A DNA stretch of 9,048 nt from Symbiobacteriaceae bacterium (lineage in GTDB: Bacteria; Bacillota; JAAYKD01; WRDA01), in the NCBI GenBank assembly GCA_009779515.1, contig WREE01000082.1, positions 1-9,048 of the forward strand. The letters are read 5' to 3'. The notes under the pieces are model-generated. The model was not told where the DNA came from. It saw only the letters and a program-made list of their open reading frames with translations, and did not search any database. Positions 5,577 through 9,048 of this stretch are shown in pieces (position 1 is the first letter of the stretch; every line of letters starts with the position of its first letter). The position numbers and the translations under genes were made by a program.

Positions 5577-7735
5577 AAACCGTTGCCTATCTCCCCCTCC
5601 AGGAGCAGCAGAGGATGCACCAGGCGTATCTTTTGGCTAAAGATGCTCATGGGGGGCAATTGCGCCTCTCAGGTGAACCCTATATTGTTCACCCTCTGGA
5701 AGTGGCAGGGATTGTAGCCAGCTTGCATCTTGACGGAGATGCCCTTTGTGCCGCTTTGTTACATGATGTGGTGGAAGATACCTCCCTCTCTCCCGAGGAA
5801 TTAGCCGAACAGTTTGGCGAGACGGTAGCCAATATTGTGGCTGGACTTACGAAATTCAAAGATATTAATTTTAGTGGTATCGTTAACAGTCAGGTCGAAA
5901 ATTACCGCCGCCTCTTTTTAGCCATGGATAAAGACCCCCGGGTTATTGTCATAAAACTAGCTGATAGAGTCCATAATATGCGCACTTTAGAGTTTATGAA
6001 TGTCGACAAGCAGATAGAAATTGCCGGAGAAACCAGGCAAATTTACGCTCCTCTAGCCGGACGTTGTGGCATTTACAGCTTTAAAGCAGAGCTGGAGGAT
6101 TTGTGCTTACGCTATTTACAGCCGGAGACGTACCTGCGCCTGACCGATATGCTGGCGGCTAAGCAAGATCAAATGCAGGAGCTACTAGCCAGCCAAATAA
6201 TCCTTTTTAAAGAGATGCTCCAAGAAGCAGAGATTGCTGCCACAGTGTATGGTAGAGTGAAGCACCTGTACAGTATCTACCGTAAAATGGAGAGTAAAAA
6301 TATAGATTTAGACGAAGTCTACGATTTAGTAGCTTTACGCATTATTGCTCCTGACCGTACTGCCTGCTATGCCGCTTTAGGTATTGCTCATACTGTAGGA
6401 GTACCTTATCCCGGTAAACTCCACGATTTTATCAGTGTTCCTAAAAATAACGGGTATCAATCGCTACATACCACCATCCGCGTCAACGACCGAGAGAATC
6501 TGGAAGTGCAAATCCGCACTCCGGAAATGCACGATATTGCTGAAAAAGGTATTGCTACCCATTGGGTTTACAAAGAAGAGCAAAAAACCGACGAGGCGAC
6601 CCTTAAGCTATTACGCTGGATACGGGAAGTTATTGAACTGGGACGTGATACTGAAGGGATGGAGTATCTCGAAGCTATCAAGTCCGAAGTCTTCGATGAA
6701 GAAATAAGAGTGTTCACTCCCAACTTGGATATTATCACCTTACCCCGGGAGTCCACCCCCATCGATTTTGCCTATCGTATCCATACCCAGGTGGGGCACC
6801 GCTGTATCGGTGCCAAGATCAACGGTATCATCGCTCCTCTCGATACAGAGCTAAACAATGGCGACCATGTGGAGATTCTCACCACTAAACAGTTAGGTCG
6901 CGGTCCCAGCCCCGGGTGGCTCAATTTTGTGCGCACGCGCACTGCTCGGGAGAGGATCCGTTCCTTCCTGCGCCAAGCACACCGGGAGGAATATCTGCAG
7001 CGAGGCGAAGCTGCTCTGAGCAGGGAGCTACGCCATTTGGGATTCGATACCAGTAAGCTTCTTACTCCTGCCATAATCGCCCAGCAAACCAGGCGGTTGC
7101 ACAAAGCTCAGTGGGAAGATGTCCTAGTTGCCGTGGGTTTTGGGGAAATTATCGCCGGAAACCTGGCGAAAAGTCTCGGGGATTTATGGCGCCGGTTAGA
7201 AGCCACCGAAGAGCCTAGTGAGGAAGATTTACTGGCGGAAGTTTTGGTGGAGGAGAGCAAACCTTTTGCAGGTATTGTCATTGATGACCTTAAAGGGTTA
7301 GTTCACCGCTTGGCGCGTTGCTGCAACCCCATCCCCGGCTGTCCCATAATCGGATATACAACTCGGGGGCGCGGAGTAACGATCCACCGTCGGAATTGTC
7401 CTACTCTGCGCTTCGTGGAAGCTGAACGCCTCATCCCCACCGAGTGGGGGGAAAATCTTCTTCAAGGTTTTGTGGTCTCCCTGGTGGTTCACGCCTTAAA
7501 CCGCCCCCAACTTCTAGCTCAGCTCTTAATGCAAATAAGCGACGCCAAAATAGCTCTACATGCCTGCAAAGCCAGCAGCAACAAACGCAATATAGCCACT
7601 ATTCACCTGGATGTGGAGGTTAACTCTTTAGAGCAGTTGGGCTTTTTAAAGGAACGGCTACGTCGTGTGCGGGATGTCTATGGGGTGGAGGAGAAGGAGC
7701 CCAAAGAGACGGAGCATGTGGCTATTCATCTTTGA
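5555..7735 (+). CDS. rel: Bifunctional (p)ppGpp synthetase/hydrolase Rel
   Basis: Makes (p)ppGpp from ATP and GDP/GTP on starved ribosomes and hydrolyses it, setting the stringent response. Domains of the 726-residue protein: HD hydrolase with His46 (VHPLEV), His70-Asp71 (HDVVEDT) and Asp137 (LADRVHNMRTL), all present; synthetase with GRVKHLYSIYRKM (233-245), YDLVALRII (256-264), NNGYQSLHTTI (298-308) and LEVQIRT (316-322); TGS from VFTPN at 386 to about 442; helical region; Cys-rich zinc-finger-like segment RLARCCNPIPGC (585-596) with HRRNC to 615; ACT at about 638-712. Length is normal for the family. The loop usually reading RxKD in bifunctional Rel is KLHD (288-291), which may alter GDP/GTP preference. 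Start ATG 5555 lies within recJ, with GAGGAG 8 nt upstream. Expected to be bifunctional because both active sites otherwise look intact. Confidence 0.97.
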   Translation: MDFEALLKTVAYLPLQEQQRMHQAYLLAKDAHGGQLRLSGEPYIVHPLEVAGIVASLHLDGDALCAALLHDVVEDTSLSPEELAEQFGETVANIVAGLTKFKDINFSGIVNSQVENYRRLFLAMDKDPRVIVIKLADRVHNMRTLEFMNVDKQIEIAGETRQIYAPLAGRCGIYSFKAELEDLCLRYLQPETYLRLTDMLAAKQDQMQELLASQIILFKEMLQEAEIAATVYGRVKHLYSIYRKMESKNIDLDEVYDLVALRIIAPDRTACYAALGIAHTVGVPYPGKLHDFISVPKNNGYQSLHTTIRVNDRENLEVQIRTPEMHDIAEKGIATHWVYKEEQKTDEATLKLLRWIREVIELGRDTEGMEYLEAIKSEVFDEEIRVFTPNLDIITLPRESTPIDFAYRIHTQVGHRCIGAKINGIIAPLDTELNNGDHVEILTTKQLGRGPSPGWLNFVRTRTARERIRSFLRQAHREEYLQRGEAALSRELRHLGFDTSKLLTPAIIAQQTRRLHKAQWEDVLVAVGFGEIIAGNLAKSLGDLWRRLEATEEPSEEDLLAEVLVEESKPFAGIVIDDLKGLVHRLARCCNPIPGCPIIGYTTRGRGVTIHRRNCPTLRFVEAERLIPTEWGENLLQGFVVSLVVHALNRPQLLAQLLMQISDAKIALHACKASSNKRNIATIHLDVEVNSLEQLGFLKERLRRVRDVYGVEEKEPKETEHVAIHL

Positions 7736-7755
7736 AAAGTAGAGAGGTTGATATT

Positions 7756-8205
7756 ATGCGCGGGGTTCTCCAGCGGGTAAGCCGGGCGTCAGTTAGCGTA
7801 GACCACGAAACTGTTGCTGCTATTGGTAAAGGTTTACTGGTTTTAGTGGCTTTTCAAAGCAATGATAAGGAAAGCGACCTCCGTTATATGGCAGAAAAAA
7901 TCGTCAACTTGCGTCTTTTTCCTGACCAGGAAGATAAGATGAACCTTTCCCTCAGGGACACGCAAGGAGAACTCCTGGTAGTTTCCCAGTTTACCCTGTA
8001 TGGCGATGCTCGTAAGGGAAGGCGTCCCTCTTATACGGACTCCGCCCCTGCCGATTTGGCCGAAAGGCTTTACCACGACTTCCTGAAAACTCTTCAGGAG
8101 TTGGATGTTCCGGTAGCAGCTGGTATTTTTCAGGCTCATATGGAGGTGGAGCTGATAAACGACGGACCGGTCACCATTCTCTTAGACAGTAACCGTTTGT
8201 TTTAA
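7756..8205 (+). CDS. dtd: D-aminoacyl-tRNA deacylase
   Basis: Hydrolyses D-amino acids (and glycine mischarged on tRNA-Ala) from tRNA, clearing mis-acylated tRNA before translation in the cytoplasm. The 149 residues match the family length. Seen: N-terminus MRGVLQRVSRASVSV, IGKGLLVLVAF (23-33), the active-site motif SQFTLYGDARKGRRPSY (77-93), and the second motif NDGPVT (135-140), whose Gly-Pro pair projects into the partner subunit of the dimer. I chose ATG 7756, with GAGAGG 8 nt upstream and the family-typical M-R-x-V-x-Q-R start; the frame continues upstream to a TTG at 7732 overlapping the rel stop. It lies 20 nt after rel, an arrangement common in Bacillota, and shares the translation-quality theme of the operon. 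Confidence 0.96.
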   Translation: MRGVLQRVSRASVSVDHETVAAIGKGLLVLVAFQSNDKESDLRYMAEKIVNLRLFPDQEDKMNLSLRDTQGELLVVSQFTLYGDARKGRRPSYTDSAPADLAERLYHDFLKTLQELDVPVAAGIFQAHMEVELINDGPVTILLDSNRLF

Positions 8206-8235
8206 TACTAAAACTACATGAGGGAGCGATGCTGC

Positions 8236-8274
8236 ATGTTCAATGTAATTACCTCCGGAAGAGGTCCTCGATGA
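8236..8274 (+). CDS. Possible 12-codon leader ORF overlapping the mutL-like start
   Basis: An ATG at 8236 with GGGAG 9 nt upstream opens a 12-codon frame (MFNVITSGRGPR). Its TGA overlaps the ATG of the following gene as ATGA. A small stem ACCTC/GAGGT (8251-8255 with 8261-8265) covers the ribosome binding site of that gene, so translation of this mini-ORF could expose it. No homology can be claimed for so short a peptide; it may be chance. Confidence 0.25.
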   Translation: MFNVITSGRGPR

Positions 8275-9048
8275 AACGCATGGTCATAGTTGATGTGGGG
8301 AGTACCACCACGAAAGCTTTGCTCTTTCAAGAGGAAGCCGGGGTATGGCACCTACTCTTTCGCGGCGAAGCCGGAACCACCGTAGAAGCCCCTGACGAGG
8401 ATGTCATGGTGGGGGTACGCCGATCTATCCAAATGCTCCAAGACCGCAGCGGCATAACTCTCCTAGGCGAGGGAGATAACGGTGAGCTACATTTAAGCAG
8501 TGACCACTTTTTAGCCACCAGTTCAGCTGGTGGAGGTTTACAAATGGTGGTTTGTGGTAATGTAGGTAATATCAGCGCGGAATCTGCCGAGCGAGCGGCG
8601 ATGGGTGGCGGGGCTATCTTATTAGACCTCTTTTCCAACGACGATGGTTTGTCACAGTTTCAACGGTTGGAGCGGCTGCGCCATTTGCGTCCGGATATGA
8701 TCCTCCTCTCCGGTGGTATTGAAGGAGCTTCGGTGATCGGTTTTGTCGTGGAGATGTGTGACTTTATCCGTACTGCCAGGCCTCGTCCTAAGTTTGGCTA
8801 TACCCATGCTTTACCGGTAATTTATGCCGGCTCCTCCAGTGGTATCCCCGTGGTTGAGGATCTTTTGGGTGAAGGTTTTGTTCTCAAGATAGTGCCGAAC
8901 TTGCGTCCCGGTATTGCCGAAGAAAACTTAGGACCGACCCGGGAAGCTATCCACGACCTCTTCATCGAGCATGTGATGTCTAACGCTCCTGGCTACGGCA
9001 GGCTACAGCGCCAGGTTACCTGGCCTTTAATCCCGACTCCGGTGGCAG
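8271..9048 (+). CDS. MutL/GlmL-family ASKHA ATPase (glutamate mutase L-type), 3' end outside window
   Basis: The first 259 residues of a MutL/GlmL-family protein, not the mismatch-repair MutL. Seen: phosphate-1 loop VIVDVGSTTTKALLF at 5-19, GTTVEAPDEDVMVGV at 35-49, ATSSAGGGLQMVVCGNVG at 82-99, SAESAERAAMGGGA at 102-115, and the phosphate-2-like loop DMILLSGGIEGA at 142-153. Later come VIYAGSSSG at 183-191 and IVPNLRPGIAEENLGPTREAIHDLF at 207-231, equivalent to the family's NVMP...P.REAI..LF stretch. Members are often encoded beside B12-dependent aminomutases and are thought to maintain or reactivate them; no mutase subunit is visible here, so the target is unknown. Start ATG 8271 has AGAGG 6 nt upstream. 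In-frame alternatives are ATG 8229 and ATG 8280. The 65-nt gap from dtd has no terminator, so read-through from the operon is possible. Confidence 0.85.
   Translation, partial: MKRMVIVDVGSTTTKALLFQEEAGVWHLLFRGEAGTTVEAPDEDVMVGVRRSIQMLQDRSGITLLGEGDNGELHLSSDHFLATSSAGGGLQMVVCGNVGNISAESAERAAMGGGAILLDLFSNDDGLSQFQRLERLRHLRPDMILLSGGIEGASVIGFVVEMCDFIRTARPRPKFGYTHALPVIYAGSSSGIPVVEDLLGEGFVLKIVPNLRPGIAEENLGPTREAIHDLFIEHVMSNAPGYGRLQRQVTWPLIPTPVA

Noticed and set aside
6435..7492. Short frames on both strands within rel
   Set aside because: They overlap conserved synthetase, TGS and zinc-finger coding sequence and show no independent start signals.
7732..7755. Upstream dtd start at TTG 7732
   Set aside because: It overlaps the rel stop, is a poor start codon and adds 8 residues before the conserved family N-terminus at 7756.
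8206..8270. Terminator after dtd
   Set aside because: No stem followed by a T-run; the only small stem overlaps the next gene's ribosome binding site.

Overview
The window looks like chromosomal DNA of a Bacillota (Firmicutes), most likely a clostridial-class anaerobe. The grounds are the gene order tgt - recJ - rel - dtd, one long bifunctional Rel instead of separate RelA and SpoT, strong purine-rich AGGAGG-type ribosome binding sites before most genes, short intergenic gaps, and a MutL/GlmL-type protein of the kind seen near B12-dependent mutases. This placement is inference from gene content; no RNA marker gene is present.

Left part (1-1802, minus strand): a two-gene chaperone unit. A divergent GrpE-like protein (987-1802) is followed 34 nt later by an Hsp70/DnaK-family ATPase (1-952), which runs off the left edge. 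Neither looks like the housekeeping copy: the Hsp70 has the GIDLGTTYS phosphate loop and the GrpE-like protein carries a long low-complexity N-terminal extension. No CIRCE (HrcA) operator is visible.

Middle gap (1803-2141): a divergent control region. It holds an apparently back-to-back promoter pair sharing the same about 30 bp (2069-2098), and a long leader for the grpE-like gene with two possible small ORFs and competing small hairpins near the ribosome binding site.

Right part (2142-8205, plus strand): a tight operon tgt (queuosine tRNA modification) - recJ (single-strand DNA exonuclease) - rel ((p)ppGpp synthetase/hydrolase) - dtd (D-aminoacyl-tRNA deacylase). The common theme is tRNA quality, the stringent response and DNA repair. 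The usual clostridial insertions yajC-secD-secF (between tgt and recJ) and apt (between recJ and rel) are absent. The Rel synthetase motif normally RxKD reads KLHD.

Right end (8271-9048, plus strand): the N-terminal part of a MutL/GlmL-family ASKHA ATPase, cut by the window edge, preceded by a 12-codon mini-ORF whose stop overlaps its start.

I did not find a clearly new system. The best candidates for a second look are the non-canonical Hsp70/GrpE-like pair with its leader, and the altered Rel synthetase motif. No rRNA, tRNA, CRISPR array, insertion sequence or convincing intrinsic terminator was seen.
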